Source: RI-92 sp037384645 (GTDB taxonomy: Bacteria; Pseudomonadota; Gammaproteobacteria; UBA6429; Thiohalophilaceae). Taken from it: a stretch of DNA of 5,361 bases. The stretch is taken from positions 1 to 5,361 of the forward strand of contig JARRNT010000088.1 of NCBI GenBank assembly GCA_037384645.1, read 5' to 3'. Made by a program: the position numbers and the translations under genes. The notes below the pieces were generated by a model. That model was given only the letters and a program-made list of their open reading frames with translations, had not been told where the DNA came from and did no database searches. This document shows, piece by piece, positions 1 to 5,334 of the stretch. The first letter of the stretch is position 1; every line of letters begins with the position of its first letter.

Positions 1-923
1 ACGGAGAACTGCGTGCCGGTGCCGGGGCTGAGACTGACCAGCTTGCCAACAAATGTTTTACCGGGATAACTGTCGTTTTCGACACGTGCGGTATCACCGG
101 CATGCAGGTGGGTGATCTGATTTTCCTTGAAGTTGGCTTCAATCCAGATGTCATGACTGGATACCAGGGCAAACACCGGGGTAGCGGCCTGAATATAATT
201 ACCGACCTGCAATTCCTCAACGCGGGTCACAATGCCATCGGCCGGTGCCCTGACCACGGTGTCCTGCAGATTCATCAGGGCGTGATTGAGCTTGGCCTGT
301 GCCTGTTGTACCGCCGGGTGCTGGTCAGGATTGATCTCCGGATTGCCGGCAAGGCTGGCGACGGCGGCATTGAGTGCCTGCCGGGCAGCTTCAAGCTGGC
401 TGCGCGCATCTGCCCGCGCATGGCTTGCCCGGTCGAGTTGGACCTCGCTGGCAAGACGGGTGGCGGCGAGGTGGTGCTGACGTCGATATTCTGTTTGCGC
501 GAATTTGAGATTGGCCTGTGCCGTGGCCACGTCCGCCTGGCGTTGGCGATATGTCGCCTTGAGCATTTGAACTTTCAGTCTTGCATCGGCCAGTGCTGCC
601 CTGGCCTGATCGACGGCAATGCGATACGTGGCATCGTCGAGTCGAAACAGGACATCCCCCTTGTGGACATGCTGGTTATCATGGACGGCAATGTTGTTGA
701 CGCGACCCGCAACGTCAGCGCTGATCGCAACAGTGGCGGCTTTTACATAAGCGTCGTCAGTCGACTCATATCGACCACTGGTGAAATACAGATAACCGGC
801 ACCTGCCAGAATCGCGATTGCTCCCGCCAACATAAGCGGTTTGCGTAAACGCTTGCGCTGTTCTGATTTGTTCCGTGCCCGGCGCGTGTTGGTATCAGGC
901 GAATCTTGCCTGGTATCGTTCAT
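1..923 (-). CDS. HlyD/EmrA-family membrane fusion protein of a drug efflux pump (3' end outside window)
   Basis: This is the periplasmic adaptor of a tripartite efflux pump. It would link an inner-membrane transporter, usually an MFS EmrB-type protein, to an outer-membrane channel. The frame is open from ATG at 923 to the window edge, giving 307 codons and no stop. Residues 1-29 are basic and cytoplasmic. Residues 30-48 form one membrane anchor (PLMLAGAIAILAGAGYLYF). The motif STDDAYV (54-60), typical of EmrA-type adaptors, follows. The first half of the biotinyl-lipoyl-like domain is at about 63-98 (ISADVAGRV, VHKGDVLFRLD), an Ala/Gln/Arg-rich coiled-coil hairpin at about 100-222, and the second lipoyl half at about 223-255 (VRAPADGIVTRVEELQVGNYI). 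The start of the beta-barrel (IWIEANFKENQI) comes next. Family members are usually about 350-400 residues, so perhaps 50-90 are missing. AGAAGGA lies 6 nt before the ATG. The gene begins 18 bp after the marR stop and is surely co-transcribed with it. The family call is firm; the exported substrate is unknown. Confidence 0.95.
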   Translation of the reverse strand, partial: MNDTRQDSPDTNTRRARNKSEQRKRLRKPLMLAGAIAILAGAGYLYFTSGRYESTDDAYVKAATVAISADVAGRVNNIAVHDNQHVHKGDVLFRLDDATYRIAVDQARAALADARLKVQMLKATYRQRQADVATAQANLKFAQTEYRRQHHLAATRLASEVQLDRASHARADARSQLEAARQALNAAVASLAGNPEINPDQHPAVQQAQAKLNHALMNLQDTVVRAPADGIVTRVEELQVGNYIQAATPVFALVSSHDIWIEANFKENQITHLHAGDTARVENDSYPGKTFVGKLVSLSPGTGTQFS

Positions 924-929
924 GTTGGA

Positions 930-936
930 TCCTTCT
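930..936 (-). promoter_or_regulatory. Ribosome binding site of the HlyD/EmrA gene
   Basis: On the minus strand AGAAGGA ends 6 nt before the ATG at 923. It lies in the 18-bp gap after the marR stop codon, so the adaptor has its own translation start within a shared transcript. Confidence 0.75.
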
Positions 937-941
937 GAAAG

Positions 942-1436
942 TTAAGGCGTGCGCGATTTCGTGCGCGCACTGGATGTCTGTGTCGGTTTACTGGCGTGGC
1001 TGGTGCCGGGTCCCAGTTTATCGAGGTTGTCTGACAGCCGTATCAATACGTCGAGAAACGCATCGCGGTCTGCCTGACTGATGCCGGCAAATACCTCGGC
1101 CCGGGTTTGCGCCGCCAGTTGCCAGATCTCGTGCAGGGTCGGGGCGGCACTGGGCGTCAGGTAGAGACAGCGGGCACGCCGGTCCGCGGGGTCGGGACGG
1201 CGTTCGACCAGGCCGTCGGCTTCCAGCCGGTCGAGGATACGTACGATCGCCATGGGATCCAGCGAGGTCAGTTCGGTCAGGCGCGTCTGATTGACACCTT
1301 CATTGCGCTCTATGTTTGCCAGGACCTTGCAGGTTGGCAGGCTCAGAGCGATTTCACTGGCGCGCTGTTCAAACCGCAACAGATACTTGCGGCTGACTTC
1401 GGTCAGCAAAAAGCCGAAATTACGTAACCGATCCAT
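942..1436 (-). CDS. MarR-family winged-helix transcriptional regulator, first gene of the efflux operon
   Basis: The product is a 164-residue regulator, slightly longer than the usual 140-150 because of a polar Ser/Thr/Lys/Arg-rich tail after residue 143. Helical dimerisation segments flank a winged helix-turn-helix at about 47-95. Its recognition region is LTELTSLDPMAIVRILDRLEADGLVERR and its wing is PDPADRRARCLYLT, with the conserved D-x-R-R-A signature of MarR proteins. Such proteins bind palindromes as dimers and usually repress an adjacent efflux or detoxification operon until a phenolic, lipophilic or oxidising ligand releases them. The neighbouring EmrA-type gene and the palindrome directly upstream fit an MprA/EmrR-like role. 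Cys36 and Cys90 are present, but nothing shows they sense redox. The ATG at 1436 gives a normal MarR N-terminus but has no good Shine-Dalgarno, so translation may be weak or depend on a short leader. Family assignment is firm; the ligand is unknown. Confidence 0.93.
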   Translation of the reverse strand: MDRLRNFGFLLTEVSRKYLLRFEQRASEIALSLPTCKVLANIERNEGVNQTRLTELTSLDPMAIVRILDRLEADGLVERRPDPADRRARCLYLTPSAAPTLHEIWQLAAQTRAEVFAGISQADRDAFLDVLIRLSDNLDKLGPGTSHASKPTQTSSARTKSRTP

Positions 1437-1449
1437 AGACTGTCATGGT

Positions 1450-1473
1450 TTATTATAACAAATGTTATAATAA
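1450..1473. promoter_or_regulatory. Probable MarR operator: perfect 11+2+11 bp palindrome
   Basis: TTATTATAACA at 1450-1460 and TGTTATAATAA at 1463-1473 are exact reverse complements separated by AA. The size and AT-rich symmetric form suit a MarR-family dimer. The site begins 13 bp upstream of the marR start codon and overlaps every plausible -10 element for that gene. Autorepression by the adjacent MarR protein is therefore the natural inference. The palindrome is seen directly; the binding protein is inferred. Confidence 0.75.
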
Positions 1474-1495
1474 CAACTGATATAATGTATCGCAA
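1467..1495 (-). promoter_or_regulatory. Candidate sigma70 promoter for the marR-efflux operon
   Basis: On the minus strand TTGCGA (1495-1490) and TATTAT (1472-1467) are 17 bp apart. They match the consensus hexamers at 4 of 6 and 5 of 6 positions. Initiation would fall near 1460, inside the palindrome, leaving a leader of about 24 nt. A perfect TATAAT also occurs on the minus strand at 1457-1452, but it has no reasonable -35 and would leave a leader of only about 8 nt. Either way the operator covers the promoter. Confidence 0.5.
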
Positions 1496-1516
1496 GCCAG
1501 CCATGGCCGGGACGAT

Positions 1517-1530
1517 ACTATATATATAGT
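1517..1530. repeat. 14-bp perfect AT palindrome in the tetR-marR gap
   Basis: ACTATATATATAGT is its own reverse complement. It lies between the tetR stop (1555) and the marR promoter. It could be a second regulatory site or an easily melted element. It has no GC stem or T-run, so it is not an intrinsic terminator. The rest of this gap shows no terminator either, so read-through from tetR into marR cannot be excluded. Confidence 0.4.
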
Positions 1531-1554
1531 TAGTACCTCAGGCGCAGGACCGGA

Positions 1555-2139
1555 TTAGGTGAGAGAGGGAACGGGTTCGGCGATGCTGTCGAGCCAGGCG
1601 TGCAACTGCGCAACTTCCTGCATTAAAAACTGCTCATCGTGAAAGGCATTCGCCAGGGTGGCGATACCCTGGCCGCGGGCAATGAGGTGCATCGCCAGGG
1701 TTTCGGCCTGTGCCGGGTGACCGAGCAGGCGGAATTGTGCGGCCAGCCAGTCGCGGAACAGGGCAAACAGGGCAGTGGCTTCGGCGCGTGAGGCGTGGCG
1801 CAGTTTGGCGAGTTCGGAACAGAGCGTTCCCACGGGACAGCCAAAATGCTTGATGTTGGCCTGGTTCGTGATCAGTGAATCGATATAGCGGCGAATACGT
1901 TCACCAGGGTCGGGCAGCTCCGCGTCCCAGCGTGCCAGCATCTGGCGCAGGCTGCTCAGGCGATTTTCGATCACGGCCTGCAGGATTTCATCCTTGGTTT
2001 TGAAATGATAATAAAAATTGCCGCGTGAGATTTGCACTGCCTTGGCAATGTCGGCAAACGAGGTCTGATCGTAACCTTGCTGATAAAACAGTTCATCAGC
2101 GGCGTTGATAATACGCGATCGCGTGCACTTATCACTCAT
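1555..2139 (-). CDS. TetR/AcrR-family regulator with NemR-like Gly-Cys motif
   Basis: The product is a 194-residue regulator of normal TetR length. The N-terminal DNA-binding domain covers about residues 7-54, with the classic pattern I-x-N-A-A-x-x-L-F, a turn at SFADIAKAVQISRGNFYYHF (27-46) and K-T-K-D-E-I-L after it. The C-terminal half is an all-helical ligand and dimerisation domain. It contains FGCPVGTLCSEL (99-110), with Cys101 and Cys107; Cys5 is a third cysteine. In E. coli NemR, the electrophile- and hypochlorite-sensing cysteine also follows a Gly at a comparable position, so thiol sensing is a fair inference but not proven. The ATG at 2139 is preceded by AGGT with an 8-nt gap. The gene lies 59 bp downstream of the alkene reductase on the same strand, and twin palindromes precede that operon. 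The likely role is a repressor of the reductase and of itself. Confidence 0.93.
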   Translation of the reverse strand: MSDKCTRSRIINAADELFYQQGYDQTSFADIAKAVQISRGNFYYHFKTKDEILQAVIENRLSSLRQMLARWDAELPDPGERIRRYIDSLITNQANIKHFGCPVGTLCSELAKLRHASRAEATALFALFRDWLAAQFRLLGHPAQAETLAMHLIARGQGIATLANAFHDEQFLMQEVAQLHAWLDSIAEPVPSLT

Positions 2140-2147
2140 AAAGGGCT

Positions 2148-2151
2148 ACCT
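2148..2151 (-). promoter_or_regulatory. Weak ribosome binding site of tetR
   Basis: AGGT on the minus strand lies 8 nt before the ATG at 2139. It is only a partial Shine-Dalgarno, which fits a regulator made at low level. An ATG at 2158 is out of frame with the gene, so 2139 is the supported start. Confidence 0.4.
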
Positions 2152-2160
2152 GGGTCATGG

Positions 2161-2184
2161 TGGCCGGGCGGATATGCCCGGCCA
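2161..2184 (-). other. GC-rich intercistronic hairpin between the reductase and tetR
   Basis: TGGCCGGGC (2161-2169) and GCCCGGCCA (2176-2184) form a perfect 9-bp stem with a 6-nt loop. It sits 14 nt after the reductase stop and 21 nt before the tetR start. No T-run follows on the minus strand, so it is not a canonical intrinsic terminator. It more likely protects the 3' end of the reductase message or lowers transcription into tetR. The stem is seen directly; its role is inferred. Confidence 0.6.
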
Positions 2185-2198
2185 TTCCTGCCCTGATG

Positions 2199-3287
2199 TT
2201 ATGCTACTTCAGTTTTTTCCTTATAAAAAGGATAGTCGGTATAGCCCGTTTCATCACCACCATAAAACGTATCCTGGTTGGCTTCATTCAGTGGCAGGCC
2301 CTCTTTGAAGCGGCGAACCAGGTCCGGATTAGCCAGGAACGGTACGCCAAATGCGACCAGATCAGCCGCGCCGTCCTGGATAGCGGCCCTGGCCCTGGCC
2401 AGGTCATAACCGTTGTTGGCGATATACGGCCCGTCGAAGCTGGCGCGCAGGGCGCGATAGTTCAGGGTCCGTTGTTTGCTCATCATGTCACCCTCAAGGA
2501 CGTGCACATAGGCCAGGCCGCGAGGGCTCAGTTGCCCGATGAAATAGCCAAAGTGTGCCTGCGGGTCGGAGTCGGACATGGAGTTGAAGCTGTTTTCAGG
2601 CGTCAGGCGCACGCCAACCCGATGGGAGGGCCAGACGCCGGTGACCGCGTCCAGAATTTCGTTCAGCAGTCGCATCCGGTTCTGGGGGTTGCCGCCGTAA
2701 CTGTCCGTGCGCTGATTGACGCCATCGCGCAGGAATTGATCGATCAGATAACCATTGGCGCCATGGACTTCGACACCATCGAAACCTGCTTTTTTGGCCA
2801 TCGCGGCACCGTGCTGGAACTGGGCAACGATGTCCGGTAGTTCATGGGCCTCCAGTGCGCGTGGTGTGACGAAATCCTGCAGGCCGTCGTAGGTAAAGGC
2901 CTGACCTTCGGGCCGGATCGCGGAGGGCGCCACCGGGGTGGCATTGTCAGGCAGTAACGACGGATGTGAGATCCGGCCGGTATACCACAGTTGCAAAAAG
3001 ATATGGCCGCCCTCGGCGTGAACGGCATCGGTCACCTTGCGCCAGGCCGCGACCTGGGTGTCGCTATGGATGCCCGGTGTTGCCGGGTAACCCACGCCTT
3101 CGGGGGAAACCTGGGTCGCCTCGGTCAGAATCAGGCCGGCACTGGCGCGTTGCGCGTAATAGGTCACGGTCATGGGTTTCACCGCCGTATTTTCATCTGC
3201 GCGATTACGGGTCATGGGGGCCATGACCATGCGGTTGCTCAGTGTCAGGTCGCCTAACTGAAATGATTCAAACAGATCTGCAGACAT
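2199..3287 (-). CDS. Old Yellow Enzyme family FMN-dependent alkene reductase (NemA-like)
   Basis: This 362-residue cytosolic flavoenzyme should reduce activated C=C bonds (enones, maleimides, possibly nitro compounds or nitrate esters) using NAD(P)H. The length matches E. coli NemA (365). The (beta/alpha)8 barrel starts with NRMVMAPMTRNRA, where Thr26 is the FMN-tuning threonine. Gln99 and Trp101 (QLWYTGRISH) correspond to flavin and substrate contacts. HGANGY (175-180) supplies the substrate-anchoring His175 and Asn178 and the proton-donor Tyr180. QRTDSYGG (192-199), IAFG-like VAFGVPFLANPDL (311-323) and FYGGDETGYTDYP (341-353) are typical of the NemA branch. All catalytic residues expected for this class are present. 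The ATG at 3287 follows AAGGAG at 6 nt. It is first in an operon with tetR and is preceded by a TTGACA promoter with two palindromes. Family is certain; the physiological substrate is not known. Confidence 0.96.
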   Translation of the reverse strand: MSADLFESFQLGDLTLSNRMVMAPMTRNRADENTAVKPMTVTYYAQRASAGLILTEATQVSPEGVGYPATPGIHSDTQVAAWRKVTDAVHAEGGHIFLQLWYTGRISHPSLLPDNATPVAPSAIRPEGQAFTYDGLQDFVTPRALEAHELPDIVAQFQHGAAMAKKAGFDGVEVHGANGYLIDQFLRDGVNQRTDSYGGNPQNRMRLLNEILDAVTGVWPSHRVGVRLTPENSFNSMSDSDPQAHFGYFIGQLSPRGLAYVHVLEGDMMSKQRTLNYRALRASFDGPYIANNGYDLARARAAIQDGAADLVAFGVPFLANPDLVRRFKEGLPLNEANQDTFYGGDETGYTDYPFYKEKTEVA

Positions 3288-3293
3288 CGTATT

Positions 3294-3299
3294 CTCCTT
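3294..3299 (-). promoter_or_regulatory. Ribosome binding site of the alkene reductase
   Basis: AAGGAG on the minus strand ends 6 nt before the ATG at 3287. It is a strong site that fixes this start and predicts much higher translation than for tetR downstream. Confidence 0.8.
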
Positions 3300-3316
3300 G
3301 ATTTTTCGTTCTGGAC

Positions 3317-3332
3317 TAGGACAGTTGACCTA
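3317..3332. promoter_or_regulatory. Probable TetR operator, downstream copy
   Basis: TAGGACAGTTGACCTA is a 7+2+7 palindrome with one arm mismatch. It matches the copy at 3348-3363 at 14 of 16 positions. It would lie at about +5 to +20 of the reductase transcript, where a bound repressor blocks initiation or clearance. The palindrome size suits a TetR-family dimer. Assignment to the adjacent regulator is inferred. Confidence 0.7.
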
Positions 3333-3343
3333 ATTGTGCAGGT

Positions 3344-3372
3344 AAAGTAGGACATTTGTCCTAGGTTGTCAA
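3344..3372 (-). promoter_or_regulatory. Sigma70-type promoter of the reductase-tetR operon
   Basis: On the minus strand a perfect TTGACA (3372-3367) is followed after 17 bp by TACTTT (3349-3344), which matches the -10 consensus at 3 of 6 positions. Initiation is expected near 3337, leaving a leader of about 50 nt. The spacer is filled by the upstream palindrome, and the other palindrome lies just past the start, the pattern of a tightly repressed promoter. Confidence 0.65.
3348..3363. promoter_or_regulatory. Probable TetR operator, upstream perfect copy
   Basis: TAGGACATTTGTCCTA is a perfect 7+2+7 palindrome located between the -35 and -10 elements of the reductase promoter. Its centre is 31 bp from that of the copy at 3317-3332, close to three helical turns, so two dimers would sit on the same face of the DNA. 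It also lies 76 bp upstream of the divergent flavoprotein start and could influence that gene. Confidence 0.75.
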
Positions 3373-3438
3373 GAGGCGGACAGACATTGGTTTTTGTGGA
3401 ACAATCCGCGCGACACTCATTAATCCTGCTTGCCAGTC

Positions 3439-4698
3439 ATGCCTGATTCCCTGACAACCGAGCCAGTTGTTGCCGTTATTGGCGGCGGTCCCGCCGGGCT
3501 CATGGCCGCCGAGGTCATTGCCCGCCAGGGGGTGGCAGTGGCGGTGTATGACGCGATGCCGTCACTTGGGCGTAAATTTCTCATGGCCGGTAAAAGCGGG
3601 CTGAATCTCACCCATGCCGAGGATCTCGACCGATTTCTGTCACGCTATGGTGATCGCCGCGACGTTCTGACTCCTCTGGTCGAGGCCTTTGGCCCACAGG
3701 CATTACGCGAGTGGGCCCGGGACCTGGGCGTTGCGACGTTTATCGGCAGTTCCGGCCGGGTATTCCCCACGGCCATGAAGGCAGCCCCGTTGCTACGTGC
3801 CTGGTTACACCGCTTGCGCGCGACCGGTGTGCGTATTCATGTGCGCCATCGTTGGCTGGGCTTTACTGCGGATGGCGGCCTGCGATTCGCCACGCCGGAT
3901 GGCGAAGTTCAGGTACGAGCTGCGGCGACCGTGCTGGCCCTGGGGGGTGGGAGTTGGGCCAGACTGGGATCTGATGGAGGCTGGGTGCCGATCCTGCAGC
4001 AGTTCGGGATTAGCCTGCGGTCCTTGCAGCCCGCCAACTGCGGGTTTGAGGTGAACTGGAGCGCACACCTGCGTGAGCGCTTCGCCGGTGAGGCATTGAA
4101 ATCAGTGAGTCTTCGCTTGCTCGATCGAGCCGGTGTCGGCAGGCAACAACAGGGTGATTTTGTTGTGACGACCTACGGCATAGAGGGGGGCCTGGTTTAC
4201 GCGTTTGCCGCGGAGCTCCGCGAGATCATCAACGTACATGGGCAGGCCACGCTTTACCTGGACCTGCTGCCGGACTGGCCGGCTGAAAAGATTCACACTG
4301 CACTGCGTAAACCACGCGGCAAGCGCTCAATGTCACAATACCTGCGCCGGCAACTGGGGCTGACCGGCGTAAAGCTTGCATTGATTCACGAGCTGATTTC
4401 CAGCTCGACGATGTCTGATCCGCTGGCGTTCGCCGAGGCGATCAAGGCCCTGCCGATTGTTTGCGAGCGTGCGCGTCCCATCGACGAGGCGATCAGCACC
4501 GCCGGCGGGATACCCTTCGAAGCCCTGGATGCCCACTTGATGCTGAAGCAACTACCCGGCGTGTTTTGTGCCGGTGAGATGCTCGACTGGGAGGCACCGA
4601 CCGGTGGTTATTTGCTGACGGCCTGTTTTGCCAGCGGATACGCGGCGGCTCATGGCGTGCTGCACTGGTTGGCAAACAACCACATGCGATTGAAATAA
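3439..4698 (+). CDS. HI0933/BaiN-like NAD(P)/FAD-dependent flavoprotein
   Basis: This 419-residue flavoprotein belongs to the HI0933/YhiN/BaiN-like family (I believe the PP_4765 subgroup), whose substrates are largely unknown. The N-terminal Rossmann FAD site is VVAVIGGGPAGLMAAE (10-25), with acidic Asp38 ending the second strand. Family motifs follow: GRKFLMAGKSGLNLTH (44-59), SSGRVFPTAMKA (104-115) and the second dinucleotide strand TVLALGGGSWARLGSDGGW (164-182). The C-terminal FAD-closing motif is GVFCAGEMLDWEAPTGGYLL (374-393) then TACFASGYAAA. Length is normal for the family and no key motif is missing. The ATG at 3439 is chosen. A TTG at 3430 is the only other upstream start, since a stop lies at 3421, and neither has a clear Shine-Dalgarno. 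The gene is divergent from the alkene reductase. A redox role is clear; the reaction is not. Confidence 0.92.
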   Translation: MPDSLTTEPVVAVIGGGPAGLMAAEVIARQGVAVAVYDAMPSLGRKFLMAGKSGLNLTHAEDLDRFLSRYGDRRDVLTPLVEAFGPQALREWARDLGVATFIGSSGRVFPTAMKAAPLLRAWLHRLRATGVRIHVRHRWLGFTADGGLRFATPDGEVQVRAAATVLALGGGSWARLGSDGGWVPILQQFGISLRSLQPANCGFEVNWSAHLRERFAGEALKSVSLRLLDRAGVGRQQQGDFVVTTYGIEGGLVYAFAAELREIINVHGQATLYLDLLPDWPAEKIHTALRKPRGKRSMSQYLRRQLGLTGVKLALIHELISSSTMSDPLAFAEAIKALPIVCERARPIDEAISTAGGIPFEALDAHLMLKQLPGVFCAGEMLDWEAPTGGYLLTACFASGYAAAHGVLHWLANNHMRLK

Positions 4699-4946
4699 CC
4701 CGAATCCATTTCCCCTAAGTTTATCTCCAGGGAACCTGCCGCGGTACGGGGCTAATTGTAAAAAAATGTGTCAAAGCCTCCTGTTTTCGTGTTCGGGTTC
4801 TAATATGAATAGCAGGTCACCTGTTCTGTTCGCGATAAGAAAAAAGATAGGGATATCGTTGGGTGGAATAGATTTCTCTCCACAGGACAAGCGTTACCAC
4901 ATGCTATTGGTATTTAGTAAAAAGAAGATGAAGAGGAGAAAATAAA
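4699..4946. other. AT-richer intergenic region without a gene
   Basis: I see no coding frame with family features here. There is no clear terminator for the flavoprotein gene. The region holds an 11-bp palindrome CAGGTCACCTG at 4813-4823, a 5-bp inverted repeat TACCA/TGGTA at 4895-4899 and 4908-4912, and a 5-bp repeat GTGGA/TCCAC at 4863-4867 and 4879-4883. None is strong. A promoter for the downstream DUF805 gene should lie here, but I find no convincing -35/-10 pair. Confidence 0.5.
4934..4938 (+). promoter_or_regulatory. Ribosome binding site of the DUF805 gene
   Basis: AGGAG, within a purine-rich run, lies 8 nt before the ATG at 4947. It is strong and fixes that start. Confidence 0.8.
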
Positions 4947-5306
4947 ATGCAATGGTATCTTGGGGCATTCAAGAAATATATCGATTTCAGTGGGAGAGCA
5001 AGAAGAAAGGAATTCTGGTATTTCACCCTGTTCAATTTTATCGTCACGGCTGTGCTTGTGATTATTGATGTAAGTATGGCTGGCGCAAGTCAGAAAGCGA
5101 CGTTTGGTATGTTGAGCATGATCTATGCCCTGGTTGTCTTGCTGCCGAGCCTGGGGGTGTCCGTGCGCCGCCTGCACGACATCGATCGCAGTGGCTGGTG
5201 GCTGCTTATCGGCCTGGTACCGTTGATTGGAACCATCGTGTTACTTGTTTTTTACCTGTACGACAGTAATCCGGATGAAAACAGCTACGGGGTTAATCCG
5301 AAATAA
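4947..5306 (+). CDS. Small inner-membrane protein, DUF805 family (YhaH-like)
   Basis: The product is 119 residues, the normal size for DUF805 proteins such as E. coli YhaH and YhaI. It starts with MQWYLGAFKKYIDFSGRARR, and the hallmark GRARRKEFWYF (16-26) precedes the first membrane segment. Three hydrophobic segments are visible at about 24-43, 55-71 and 84-106. The second family signature VRRLHDIDRSGWW (73-85) precedes the third segment, and the tail D-S-N-P-D-E-N-S-Y-G-V-N-P-K (106-119) is conserved in the family. There is no cleavable signal peptide. The function of DUF805 proteins is unknown, and the neighbours do not reveal it. The gene follows a 248-bp gap, so it probably has its own promoter rather than sharing one with the flavoprotein. 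Confidence 0.95.
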   Translation: MQWYLGAFKKYIDFSGRARRKEFWYFTLFNFIVTAVLVIIDVSMAGASQKATFGMLSMIYALVVLLPSLGVSVRRLHDIDRSGWWLLIGLVPLIGTIVLLVFYLYDSNPDENSYGVNPK

Positions 5307-5334
5307 ATAACAGCAACGACGGCATCGTATGCTG
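5301..5334 (-). terminator. Possible terminator for a minus-strand gene to the right; weak for DUF805
   Basis: CAGCA-ACGA (5311-5319) pairs with TCGT-(A)-TGCTG (5325-5334) to give a 9-bp stem with one bulged A and a 5-nt loop. Read on the minus strand, the stem is followed at once by TTATTTATTT, a T-rich tract. This fits an intrinsic terminator for a convergent gene beyond the edge. On the plus strand no T-run follows, so it would be a poor terminator for the DUF805 gene. The T-rich tract overlaps the DUF805 stop codon. Confidence 0.4.

Noticed and set aside
102..848. Long plus-strand open frame of 248 codons opposite the efflux adaptor gene
   Set aside because: It lies antisense to the HlyD/EmrA frame, shows no family motif and has no ribosome site; the minus-strand translation has clear anchor, lipoyl and coiled-coil features.
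2113..2124. Perfect palindrome ACGCGATCGCGT
   Set aside because: It falls inside the tetR coding sequence at the Arg-Ser-Arg codons and is explained by codon choice; it is unlike the other operator palindromes.
2157..2840. Plus-strand open frame of 227 codons opposite the alkene reductase
   Set aside because: It is antisense to a reductase with complete catalytic motifs, and its translation resembles no protein family; a shadow of a GC-rich gene.
3430..3438. TTG start adding three residues to the flavoprotein
   Set aside because: No ribosome site supports it, and ATG 3439 already leaves a suitable N-terminus ahead of the FAD motif.
4706..4760. Possible intrinsic terminator after the flavoprotein gene
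   Set aside because: TTCCC and GGGAA can pair only across a long loop and no T-run follows, so it is not credible.
4800..4830. Promoter-like TAATAT and palindrome CAGGTCACCTG before the DUF805 gene
   Set aside because: No -35 hexamer at proper spacing, and the position is over 110 bp from the start codon; too weak to annotate as a promoter or operator.
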